Below, piece after piece: positions 8,301 to 15,393 of a stretch of DNA of 15,393 nt. The stretch is from the NCBI GenBank assembly GCA_017613485.1, contig JAGADS010000065.1, positions 1 to 15,393 of the forward strand, read 5' to 3'. This DNA is from Treponema sp. GTDB lineage: Bacteria; Spirochaetota; Spirochaetia; Treponematales; Treponemataceae. A program made the position numbers and the translations under genes. The notes beneath the pieces were generated by a model, which saw only the letters and a list, made by a program, of their open reading frames with translations, ran no database searches and was not told the origin of the DNA. How positions within the stretch are numbered: the stretch's first letter is position 1; each line of letters opens with the position of its first letter.

Positions 8301-8307
8301 TCACCTC
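8301..8307 (-). promoter_or_regulatory. Ribosome-binding site overlapping the acyltransferase stop
   Basis: GAGGTGA on the minus strand lies nine bases before the GTG start at 8291 and shares bases with the TGA stop (8308-8306) of the acyltransferase gene. The overlap implies that translation of the sensor gene is coupled to that of the acyltransferase. Confidence 0.6.
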
Positions 8308-9523
8308 AGCTTTTTGTCGCAGGCTTCTTAATCATGTTGATGAAAAATGAATTTATCAGCTTGTACAGTAATCCAAGTGCAATCGTCAGTGCAACAACGG
8401 ATACAATGTACAGAGCCTTGTACTGCCATGTGTTGACCGAAACAAATCTTCCCAGATTGCGGCAGAAGGTTATTGCCATAAGGTTCATCATGTAGGTTTC
8501 CAGCGAAATCTTTCCAAAGAATCTTGTAACAGGATTGCTTGAATGAAATTTCATCATCAAGAGGAAAACGAACATTACAAAGAAGATAACAAACGGGAAC
8601 TGCAGAAGCAGCGTGATGTATTTGTTAAGGATTCCAGGTCCCTGTCCGCTCCATTCCGTCCAGTAACCGAATCTGCCTTGACTCCAGAAAGTAAGCACCA
8701 TTGTTCCAAAGGCAAGAATCAAAACTCCCAGCAACTTGAGCCAGTACAGTTTCTTGAACCATGCAACGATTTTTTCCTCGTATGTAGCAAAAAGAAGTCC
8801 AAGCCAGAATGCAATAGTAGAATTAACCCACCATTCACCGGAGAACCAGAACACATACTGCTGCTTCCACCAAGTAGGATCATAGCCACGGAGCCACCAG
8901 TTCTTTTTACCGCCCCACCATGCAAAGTGACCGTTTACGGCAAAAACAACGCCAAGGACAAGCAGGACGCCCAGCATGATTCCAAGACGAACTTTGTCAT
9001 TCTTAATCTTCTTGTACACCAGATAGAAAATTACATAAAGAATCGCAAGGACAATCACATACCAGCAGTAAGAGTTTACAAGCGTAACACCGAGCGTGTT
9101 TGTAATCCACTGAACAGGTGCAAATCTAGTTCCAGTTGCAAAATAGAAAATCGTATAAAGAACAATGCTGACATAATACGGAATCACAAGAACTGTAAGT
9201 CTGCGGCGGAAGAAACCCTTGAAGTAATCCGGCTTAGTTTTTAGGCTCTTAACAAGTCCGTATCCCGAGCAGAAGAAGAAAATTGCCACAAAAAGGAATC
9301 CGATATTCACAAAAAGACTCATCACACCAGTTTCCTGAAAATCCGCTTCCTGTGAAATATGGTGACATATAACACCTATGGCGGCCAGACCACGGACTGG
9401 TTTTGTAACATCAAGATCCATAAAGTCATCATGGAATTTCTTGAATCCGGCAAATTTCCCGCCCCAAAGTATGAGCAGAAGAAACACAGCATAAACAGAA
9501 TACGTTATGATTTTGTAAGCCAT
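8306..9523 (-). CDS. Acyltransferase family 3 membrane protein
   Basis: Multi-pass membrane protein of 405 residues of the acyltransferase-3 family (PF01757), which transfers acyl groups, often acetyl, to sugars of surface glycans or other envelope substrates. Recognisable parts are RGLAAIGVICHHIS at 44-57 with the paired histidines typical of the catalytic start, FFFCSGYGL at 82-90, an arginine-rich cytoplasmic loop near 106-108, about ten hydrophobic segments, and the ISLETYMMN motif at 339-347, where many members have His instead of the last Asn. Residues 202-232 contain nine tryptophans, probably in an extracytoplasmic loop. ATG at 9523 with GGAAGG upstream. It is first in the sensor operon, 14 bases before the binding-protein-like gene. 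Substrate unknown. Confidence 0.85.
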   Translation of the reverse strand: MAYKIITYSVYAVFLLLILWGGKFAGFKKFHDDFMDLDVTKPVRGLAAIGVICHHISQEADFQETGVMSLFVNIGFLFVAIFFFCSGYGLVKSLKTKPDYFKGFFRRRLTVLVIPYYVSIVLYTIFYFATGTRFAPVQWITNTLGVTLVNSYCWYVIVLAILYVIFYLVYKKIKNDKVRLGIMLGVLLVLGVVFAVNGHFAWWGGKKNWWLRGYDPTWWKQQYVFWFSGEWWVNSTIAFWLGLLFATYEEKIVAWFKKLYWLKLLGVLILAFGTMVLTFWSQGRFGYWTEWSGQGPGILNKYITLLLQFPFVIFFVMFVFLLMMKFHSSNPVTRFFGKISLETYMMNLMAITFCRNLGRFVSVNTWQYKALYIVSVVALTIALGLLYKLINSFFINMIKKPATKS

Positions 9524-9558
9524 TTTAACCTTCCTATTATTTTTCCTACAATAGAATA

Positions 9559-9587
9559 AGTATAAACCAGAAAGAAGGAGATTTCAA
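9559..9587 (-). promoter_or_regulatory. Predicted sigma-70 promoter of the acyltransferase-sensor operon
   Basis: On the minus strand TTGAAA (9587-9582), a 17-base spacer and TATACT (9564-9559), 35 bases before the acyltransferase start. Good match to consensus and spacing; it probably drives the five-gene operon down to 3124. Confidence 0.6.
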
Positions 9588-9614
9588 CTGAATTTTCTAA
9601 ACCGATATTTACTA

Positions 9615-9643
9615 TTGTATTCAGACAGTATTTACGATATAAT
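9615..9643 (+). promoter_or_regulatory. Predicted promoter of the 423-residue exported protein
   Basis: TTGTAT (9615-9620), 17-base spacer, perfect TATAAT (9638-9643), followed by the ATG at 9674 with AAGGAG at 9662-9667. The -35 box matches at only three positions. A TATTTAC heptamer occurs twice around it (9606-9612 and 9629-9635), which may be chance. It is divergent from the promoter at 9559-9587. Confidence 0.55.
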
Positions 9644-9673
9644 TTAATGTAAGATAATAAAAAGGAGACAATT

Positions 9674-10945
9674 ATGATGAAAAAGTTAATTATGATTTTT
9701 TGTATTGCCTTGTTGAATGTATTTGCCGCAATGGCAACTCCCGCCGCAATCAATTTTGACAATCTTCCAGACGACTCAAAGCTAAGTCAGTTGTTGGTTG
9801 ATTTTGGGAATGCCTACCCTGCCATAAAAAATCCGGATTTGCAGAACAAGGACAAAAAAGCATCACAGTTAAAGTCAGCCAAAAACCTTTACAACTATCT
9901 GAAAAAGAAGAAAAAGGCAAATTATGATGAAAAACTGTTCCAGCTCCTTGCCGCACGATGCCTGTACAATTTTGACCAGATCAAGTCTTCAGAGATAACA
10001 AAACTTTTCTCCGACATAGATTCAGCATATCCGGAAAAAGCCGAGCACCACTGGATTTATGGCAATTACCTTACCTCTGCATGTAAGACAATCGAGGGAA
10101 ACAATGAACTGGAAAAATACATGGAGATGAAGGACTATTACATTTCTGAAGCCTTTATTCAGGATTATGCCTACTGTCAGTTCATGTGCAATACACCTTT
10201 TAATGCATATTACACGCTTACAAACGGCGGATCAATTCCAGAAGAAAATGTAAAAGATCAGGAACTCTTACGGATAGTAAAAAACCAGATAAAGGAAAGT
10301 TCTTCTAAAGAAAAATATGATGCAAACACGGTATGGCATATTTCGGACATGGAAGATGGATGGCATTATGTTTACAGCACAATGCTTGGCATTTCTTTTC
10401 CATGCAAGCCAAAATGGAACCTTCAGTTGAATGAGTTTTCAGAAAACAGCCCCGCAATATGTCTTCTTGGACCAAATGATTTTTCCATCAACGGACATTC
10501 AGTTGGTATCAGCGTTCTCATTATGGCTTATCCTGAATCAATCTATACAAGCAAAGAAAAAGATCGTTTGATGGCAAAACTGAAGACAACTAAAACCGAA
10601 AAGCAGGAAATCAGTGGAAAAACATTTACAAAATACACATTTGAAGATCCAACAAGCTATACTGATTTTCGCAATGGACAGATAGGCTATCTGTATGAAG
10701 CAACAATTAATCCCGGAAAACTGTCAACAGTAAAATGTGAGCACCCCGCAGACTTAGCATCTCGAGCCGGAAATAGCAGTGAAAACAAATCCGAAGGAAA
10801 TCAGACATTCTATGCAATAAAGCCATCCCAAAACCGCATTCAGGAGCCGATGAGGATTTTCATTCTTGTTGATTCATGCAATGCACTCAAGGATGAAACA
10901 GACCAACTTCTTGAAGAATTGTTCAGCAAAGCAGTTTTCGATTAG
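9674..10945 (+). CDS. Exported protein of unknown function, 423 residues
   Basis: I do not recognise this protein. A signal peptide is clear (two Met, Lys-Lys, hydrophobic core, probable cleavage after the ALLNVFAAMA stretch near residue 21), with no cysteine at the cleavage point, so it is probably periplasmic. Residues about 25-220 look mostly helical and lysine-rich, with a segment (AEHHWIYGNYL and on) reminiscent of helical-hairpin repeats. Residues about 228-420 look like an alpha/beta domain that begins WHYVYSTMLGISFPCKPKW and ends in a helix LLEELFSKAVF; this layout recalls PsbP/DcrB-like domains, but that is only a suggestion. Start at 9674 or the adjacent ATG at 9677; AAGGAG is six or nine bases away. 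The next gene, 73 bases downstream, has its own predicted promoter. Confidence 0.85.
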   Translation: MMKKLIMIFCIALLNVFAAMATPAAINFDNLPDDSKLSQLLVDFGNAYPAIKNPDLQNKDKKASQLKSAKNLYNYLKKKKKANYDEKLFQLLAARCLYNFDQIKSSEITKLFSDIDSAYPEKAEHHWIYGNYLTSACKTIEGNNELEKYMEMKDYYISEAFIQDYAYCQFMCNTPFNAYYTLTNGGSIPEENVKDQELLRIVKNQIKESSSKEKYDANTVWHISDMEDGWHYVYSTMLGISFPCKPKWNLQLNEFSENSPAICLLGPNDFSINGHSVGISVLIMAYPESIYTSKEKDRLMAKLKTTKTEKQEISGKTFTKYTFEDPTSYTDFRNGQIGYLYEATINPGKLSTVKCEHPADLASRAGNSSENKSEGNQTFYAIKPSQNRIQEPMRIFILVDSCNALKDETDQLLEELFSKAVFD

Positions 10946-10962
10946 ACTAATCCTCTTCCACA

Positions 10963-10991
10963 TTGTCAAAAGCCACCATCTATGATAGAAT
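10963..10991 (+). promoter_or_regulatory. Predicted sigma-70 promoter of the 617-residue lipoprotein
   Basis: TTGTCA (10963-10968), a 17-base spacer and TAGAAT (10986-10991), 28 bases before the ATG at 11019. Both boxes match consensus at five of six positions. Confidence 0.6.
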
Positions 10992-11018
10992 TTTACATAT
11001 TCTAAAGAGAGGTGGTTT
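10970..11018 (+). repeat. Nested inverted repeats over the promoter and ribosome site of the lipoprotein gene
   Basis: AAGCCACC (10970-10977) can pair with GGTGGTTT (11011-11018), which covers the end of the GAGAGGTGG ribosome site and abuts the ATG. Inside the loop TAGAAT (10986-10991, the -10 box) and ATTCTA (10999-11004) form a second six-pair repeat. The outer left arm lies upstream of the expected transcription start, so the outer hairpin could form only in RNA read through from the preceding gene. Confidence 0.4.
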
Positions 11019-12872
11019 ATGGCAAATAGATTATTCTCCATTTTCACGCTCATGATTCTGTGTTCTTTTATTTCTTGCAGCAAGACAAACGAATCAAACG
11101 GGACAGAACCTGAAGAAAATATTTCCTACGTGGATTTTCCTGAGATTACCGGTGAAGATGCATTTCCTTCAAGCTGGCTTAGTTCAGATAAAAGAATTCA
11201 TTTTACAATAAACAAGGACCAGAAACGAAAAAAACTTGGAGAATATCAAATCTGGTGTGGAAACGGTGGCTCCATTGCAAGCGGTTCATGCCGTTACGGA
11301 TTCATCAGCAGAAATGATGATACGGTTAAATGCCTTGTCCTTGATCCACCCCCTGAAAAAAACATCGACTTTACAAAATCAACAGGTACGGATCAAGAAA
11401 AGAAGGCCTTGCTGGATTACATGTTCCCCGACGGCAAATCCTGTGTAATTGAACAGGACAAGGATTACATGGATTTCAACAATAAGGGAGGCTTTGTCTA
11501 CAGGGATTCTGCATTTTTAATCAAACCATTTACCCAGACCATTCTGCCAAATTCCGACACGATGATACAGGGACTTCCGGCAGTTTATCTTGGATTAAAG
11601 AAATATACAGCAAAGGACAGGGCATATGTGTATTCCCAACCCGACTTAACAAGCAAAAAAATAAGTTCATTTGAAATCTCATGGTCTTCCTACAGTGGAG
11701 AAAACAAGGTCAACAAACTATATGCAAATGATTATGAAATGCTCGACTGGTATCACGGAATACAAATATCCGTATATGGGCGGACAAGGGAAAAATTCAA
11801 TGTGGATGGCATAGAGGACTACTGGTATTATGTTTCTGATTATCGCGGTGGAAACTGGATTTTCGGCGGTGACATTGAAGAATGGGACATTTCCAAAAAG
11901 GATGAATACGCAACTTTCATCATTGACAATGGAATCAAGGACGGACTTATTGCAGTTCAAGTAGTTGATTATTCAAAGTATCCCAGCGATGTTGATTACA
12001 TTGGAATAGGCGAAGAAGGAGAAAGCGGACTATACTATACCGACAAGGAAATCTATTTTGCTTTCCCATATGACGGTTTTTTTGTCAAATATGACAGGTC
12101 AGCACTTGCTACAGACCGCGACGGCTTTACGAAATTTACATACGGCCCCAAGGAAGACGACAAATACATCTTTATTTTCGGCAACCAGATTACCCAATAC
12201 TTTACCAACTTTCAGCATGACGGTAAGCTTGAATACGATGACGATGAGGAATATCACGAAGGCCAATACCACGACTATTACTTTAAAAGCATAAGCGCAA
12301 GCTCTTCTTTTTCTGAAACTCTTGGCGGAAGAAAAATCAACTATGCTCCTGTAAATCTTGAACGCTGTTTTGAAGTCGGCTGCAAATGCCATCCCTACTG
12401 GTGGAATTACAGGCACATCCCGTGGGTGGAAGGAGCACAAGGAAACGGCATCGGTGAATCAATCACGGTTGAATTTACAGAAGAGATGCAGGGCATGTCC
12501 ATCTTGAACGGATATACAGCGCTGAACAAACTCAAACTCTACAAGGAAAACTCACGCCTCAAGGAAATACTTGTTGAAGATTTGGTTAACGGTGGTTCAC
12601 AAACTGTCACCTTTGACGACAAGGTATATTTCAACTACATCAATTTCCCCAAGAAAACGACAAAGGTCAAAATCACGATAAAATCAGTTTACGAAGGAAG
12701 CAAATATACGGACACATGCGTTTCTGCAATCATACCGTCACCGTCAACTCCATACAAACTGGATTCGGACGGAATGAAAGAACTCAAAAAGCTGGTTAAC
12801 GATGACTTTAAGAACCTCATCAGAACTTGTGTTGAAATCAGCCCTGAAGAACTTCTTGCAAAATTCCGCTGA
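11019..12872 (+). CDS. Lipoprotein with C-terminal NADase-type glycan-binding-like domain
   Basis: Surface or periplasmic lipoprotein of 617 residues. The signal peptide ends in lipobox CSFISC with Cys20. A region rich in Asp, Lys and Tyr follows. Residues about 201-290 (AYVYSQPDLTSKKISSF to WYYVS and NWIFGGDIEEW) resemble a bacterial SH3-like domain. Residues about 469-573, starting WVEGAQGNGIGESITVEF and running through ILNGYTALNKLKLYKENSRLKEI, match from memory the pattern of the NADase-type glycan-binding domain, a galactose-binding-like fold. A cysteine cluster (450, 455, 457) precedes it. No catalytic domain is recognised, so it may bind glycan or scaffold other proteins. ATG at 11019 with GAGAGG upstream. 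The gene ends three bases from the stop of the convergent protease gene, with no room for a separate terminator. Confidence 0.87.
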   Translation: MANRLFSIFTLMILCSFISCSKTNESNGTEPEENISYVDFPEITGEDAFPSSWLSSDKRIHFTINKDQKRKKLGEYQIWCGNGGSIASGSCRYGFISRNDDTVKCLVLDPPPEKNIDFTKSTGTDQEKKALLDYMFPDGKSCVIEQDKDYMDFNNKGGFVYRDSAFLIKPFTQTILPNSDTMIQGLPAVYLGLKKYTAKDRAYVYSQPDLTSKKISSFEISWSSYSGENKVNKLYANDYEMLDWYHGIQISVYGRTREKFNVDGIEDYWYYVSDYRGGNWIFGGDIEEWDISKKDEYATFIIDNGIKDGLIAVQVVDYSKYPSDVDYIGIGEEGESGLYYTDKEIYFAFPYDGFFVKYDRSALATDRDGFTKFTYGPKEDDKYIFIFGNQITQYFTNFQHDGKLEYDDDEEYHEGQYHDYYFKSISASSSFSETLGGRKINYAPVNLERCFEVGCKCHPYWWNYRHIPWVEGAQGNGIGESITVEFTEEMQGMSILNGYTALNKLKLYKENSRLKEILVEDLVNGGSQTVTFDDKVYFNYINFPKKTTKVKITIKSVYEGSKYTDTCVSAIIPSPSTPYKLDSDGMKELKKLVNDDFKNLIRTCVEISPEELLAKFR

Positions 12873-12875
12873 TTA

Positions 12876-14381
12876 TTACTCGTGGTCAAAAACTAAAAGC
12901 ACTGGGAGGATGCCGGCATTTTCGTCGTCTTCCACCCAGCCTTCAAACTGAACGGAGTCCCGTGAAAATTCAATCCGGCTGTCGTCCATGATTTCCAGTT
13001 CCTCAAGATCCAATGCCTTTTGAACTCTGTCTTTTAGATTATATCTTCCTGTCAATCCGTTTCTTACAGCTCTTTCGTAGGAGGCCATGATACTGTCAAG
13101 GTCCAGTTCATCAAGCGAATAAAGCACCACCAGGTAATCTGTACCTGCTACAGAATCAAACATTATCCACTTATCCTCAGACGGCAGGGCTATTGTGTTG
13201 CTTGAATAATCCAAAAGCGCTGATGTGTTTTTGTCGGGGAACAGCCGTGTTGCTTTTCCAGTAGATTCATCTGAACCAAAAACATAAACATAACAAGGCT
13301 TTGTATTAGTCAGTTCCAGCCTGAATCTATCTGTAAAACTGAATGAATCCTTTGCGTAATAAACGTCATCATCCAATTCAACTTCAATAGATCTGTCACG
13401 ATAAGCCATGGGAATGGAAAAACTGCCCTGGTAAATTTTCGTAATCACTGGTTCGGGCTCTGGTTCCGGTTGTGGCTCTGGCTGAGGCTCAGGCCCTTGT
13501 TCAGACCAATACCGCTCAGCTGCAAAACGCACAGAACTCATCTCGTATGCACCGCGAGTATACTTTGCAAAATCCTCGTAAGTCACCCACTTGCAGCCAT
13601 CGGCACCCCATTCAGGTCCCCAGCTGTTCTGGAATAAAAAAGAACCTCCATAGTTATCGTCATCATAGGCCACAACAACCATTGCATGAGCACTATCTCT
13701 ATCCATCTCCCAGCGTTGAGGATACCATCTGTCACCATCGTAACTGTAAAAAGAACTTGGATAACCATAAAACGAAATCACAACAGGCTTGTTCTGGGAA
13801 AGACTTTTTTTTACTGCCTGGATTTTAATATTTGAATCCTCTTCATACCATGAGAACAAAGTTGCATAATCACCGATTTTATACAGGTATTCTCCGTCAT
13901 AAAGATCCATCTCAAAATCTTTATATTCAATCAATGTTTCCTGAAAATCCCTTTTTGGCACACCGTCGTATTTTAGTGTATATAAAGCCTCTTCTATGCT
14001 GATTCCTTCTTCCGGTATATATTCATTTGGCTTACATGTTCTGAATAAAAAATACGGTGAAAAAACATTGTTGGCTGCAACCTGTCGTCCAACACGTCCC
14101 AATCCAACTGATTCTGTGGTTGTCATTGCACAATATGTGGTAGACCATGCCGTACAAGTTTTATATTGTCCCTGATTACCTGTTAACGGAACATAATCCC
14201 GCAAGTCCACGGCAGAAGGAAGATCATCATATTCCCTGGAGACAAGACGTGCCTTTTTAGGGATCCTTTCGTAAGCCTCTGCATCTATTAAAAGACCTGT
14301 AGGGCGCTCAACTTTATTTCCACCACATGAAATAAAAAACAGCGGAATCAGAGTCAAAACAAAAAGCCGTATTTTTTTCAT
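12876..14381 (-). CDS. Papain-like (C1) cysteine protease lipoprotein with DUF4384-like domain
   Basis: Lipoprotein protease of 501 residues. Signal peptide with lipobox FFISC, Cys19. The papain fold spans about 54-285: VDLRDYVPLTGNQGQYKTCTAWS holds oxyanion Gln70 and nucleophile Cys76, His232 sits in DSAHAMVVVAYD, and Asn252 in FQNSWGPEWG, so the catalytic set is complete. A Glu-Pro/Gln-Pro linker (about 297-311) leads to a C-terminal domain (about 345-425, FRLELTNTKPCYVYVFGSDE, LFPDK, SALLDYSSNTIALP) that resembles DUF4384. No classic inhibitory propeptide is present: only about 35 residues separate the lipid anchor from the catalytic domain. The start ATG directly follows the stop of the FGE-like gene with no gap, so the pair is one transcription unit. 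Target unknown; surface or periplasmic protein processing is plausible. Confidence 0.9.
   Translation of the reverse strand: MKKIRLFVLTLIPLFFISCGGNKVERPTGLLIDAEAYERIPKKARLVSREYDDLPSAVDLRDYVPLTGNQGQYKTCTAWSTTYCAMTTTESVGLGRVGRQVAANNVFSPYFLFRTCKPNEYIPEEGISIEEALYTLKYDGVPKRDFQETLIEYKDFEMDLYDGEYLYKIGDYATLFSWYEEDSNIKIQAVKKSLSQNKPVVISFYGYPSSFYSYDGDRWYPQRWEMDRDSAHAMVVVAYDDDNYGGSFLFQNSWGPEWGADGCKWVTYEDFAKYTRGAYEMSSVRFAAERYWSEQGPEPQPEPQPEPEPEPVITKIYQGSFSIPMAYRDRSIEVELDDDVYYAKDSFSFTDRFRLELTNTKPCYVYVFGSDESTGKATRLFPDKNTSALLDYSSNTIALPSEDKWIMFDSVAGTDYLVVLYSLDELDLDSIMASYERAVRNGLTGRYNLKDRVQKALDLEELEIMDDSRIEFSRDSVQFEGWVEDDENAGILPVLLVFDHE
13450..13497 (-). repeat. Hexanucleotide repeat encoding the Glu-Pro/Gln-Pro linker
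   Basis: Eight imperfect six-base units of the form GGNTNN on the plus strand encode the Pro-rich linker between the protease and DUF4384-like domains. Such tracts can change length in whole codon pairs without breaking the frame. Confidence 0.7.
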
Positions 14382-15393
14382 TTATTCTGAACTCCTGTTC
14401 CGAACACACCTGAATCCCACATTGTCACTTTTAAATTCAGGTATCAGTTTCTGACTATAATAAATTGAACAGTATTTATCGTCAGCATCCCATGCACCGC
14501 CTTTTACCACACGATATTTCCCGCGTACTGTATCCGAACACCATTCCCACACCAGACCGAACAAATCATAAATGCCGTTTGACATCGGTTGTGTCTGTCC
14601 CACACCGTGAAGCATTCCCGTAGAATTTGAAACCGTCCATGCGATTGAATCCAGATTTTGTCCTTTTGCCGAGCACAGACGTGCAATTTTTTTCCATTCT
14701 TTTTCTGTAGGTAATCGCCAGCCGTTTTTCGCTACATCGCTTTTAATATTATTCGAATCACTTAAATCATAAACAGGATCTAGACCTTCTTTTTCGCTGA
14801 GCCTGTTCAGGAATTTTAATGCATCAAACCATGATACATTTGTAACAGGTTCCGTCTCCCATGCAACACGAGTCTGTTCAGGTACCAGAGAATTAAAGAG
14901 GCCTGCTGTCACAGGATATTTTGCAACAATCAGCTCATCTATCTCTACAGATGGAATGGTATCATCGCTGTGGTTACTATCCTGGAAATTAGATCGAGGC
15001 GTTTCTGTTTTTTGTTCTTCGTCATCCTGAAGATCGTTTATTATTTTTTGGGTATCAACTTTTTCCGCTTTTCTCTGTTTAATGTCCTTGATAGACGCAA
15101 CAAATTTGTCAACTTTTTTCTGAAGCTGAACAACTATCTTTTTTCCTTTTTCTGTAAATCCAAAAAATACAATTGCAATCGCAAGCAATGCCGTTACTAT
15201 CATGCCCAGAATAAAAGGCCATATCACTGATCTTTTTTTCTCTACGATTGTTGGTTTTGGATCTATTTTTATTTCGTTTGCATCCTGCCCATTCAGATAA
15301 ATAGATTTTGAGATATGTGGCTCACAATACGGAGTCTGTGTATTGTTTGTCTTTATCTTTACTTCATTGCGGACATCCTGCATGATATCGACA
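14382..15393 (-). CDS. Membrane-anchored FGE-sulfatase (SUMF1-like) domain protein, 5' end probably beyond window
   Basis: From the first ATG in the window (15383) the protein has 333 residues: a hydrophilic start (1-52), one membrane segment (about 53-75), a lysine-rich linker with coiled-coil character (78-140) and an FGE-sulfatase-type domain (about 145-330). The domain shows YPVTAGLFN, VSWFDALKFLNRLSE, GWRLPTEKEW at 221-230, YDLFGLVWEWC at 272-282, VVKGGAWD at 292-299 and NVGFRCVR at 321-328. The family includes formylglycine-generating enzymes and many non-catalytic or other-function relatives. Only one of the two FGE cysteine positions looks kept (Cys305). The frame stays open to the window edge and no ribosome site is visible before 15383, so the true start is likely further upstream, possibly with another N-terminal cytoplasmic domain. 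Stop abuts the protease start. Confidence 0.85.
   Translation of the reverse strand, partial: VDIMQDVRNEVKIKTNNTQTPYCEPHISKSIYLNGQDANEIKIDPKPTIVEKKRSVIWPFILGMIVTALLAIAIVFFGFTEKGKKIVVQLQKKVDKFVASIKDIKQRKAEKVDTQKIINDLQDDEEQKTETPRSNFQDSNHSDDTIPSVEIDELIVAKYPVTAGLFNSLVPEQTRVAWETEPVTNVSWFDALKFLNRLSEKEGLDPVYDLSDSNNIKSDVAKNGWRLPTEKEWKKIARLCSAKGQNLDSIAWTVSNSTGMLHGVGQTQPMSNGIYDLFGLVWEWCSDTVRGKYRVVKGGAWDADDKYCSIYYSQKLIPEFKSDNVGFRCVRNRSSE

Noticed and set aside
8543..9244. Long plus-strand reading frame of 233 codons
   Set aside because: It lies wholly antisense to the acyltransferase gene, has a low-complexity Lys/Asn/Glu-rich product and no ribosome site; the acyltransferase frame shows clear family motifs.
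13472..13828. Plus-strand frame of 118 codons across the Pro-rich linker
   Set aside because: It is antisense to the protease domain with intact Cys, His and Asn; its length comes from the repetitive linker.
1..15393. tRNA, rRNA, CRISPR, insertion sequence, attachment site
   Set aside because: No cloverleaf, rRNA-like stretch, regular spaced repeats, transposase motifs or flanking duplications were seen by eye.

Overview
The window looks like a chromosomal segment from a host-associated spirochaete, most likely a gut or rumen Treponema. This rests on moderately AT-rich DNA, several lipoproteins with loose spirochaete-type lipoboxes, a carbohydrate-uptake focus, and a C1 peptidase and sulfatase-modifying-factor-like protein of a kind familiar from treponemes. 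It is an inference; no rRNA or marker gene is present.

Left part (1-9523, all minus strand, read from right to left): a sugar sensing and uptake block. A promoter near 9559-9587 drives a membrane O-acyltransferase. It is followed within 14 bases by a membrane-anchored periplasmic-binding-protein-like gene, then a YesM-type histidine kinase, a YesN-type AraC response regulator and a XylF-like lipoprotein; the last four genes overlap by 4-8 bases. After a 173-base gap with its own promoter and candidate operator repeats comes the transporter: a ChvE-type multiple-sugar-binding lipoprotein, a hairpin likely to act as an attenuator, the two-domain ATPase (MmsA/GguA) and the start of the permease (MmsB/GguB), cut by the window edge. 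The simplest reading is that the binding-protein-like sensors report extracellular sugar to the kinase, and the regulator switches on the ChvE transporter.

Right part (9524-15393): cell-envelope proteins of unknown role. Two plus-strand genes, each with a good predicted promoter, encode an exported 423-residue protein that I do not recognise and a 617-residue lipoprotein with a possible SH3-like middle and a C-terminal domain resembling the NADase-type glycan-binding module. Converging on them from the minus strand are a membrane-anchored formylglycine-generating-enzyme-like protein (its 5' end probably outside the window, one key cysteine position replaced) and a papain-like lipoprotein protease with an intact catalytic set and a C-terminal DUF4384-like domain. 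The last two genes abut with no gap and probably work together at the cell surface.

No RNA genes, mobile elements or CRISPR arrays were seen, and no gene-free stretch exceeds 300 bases.
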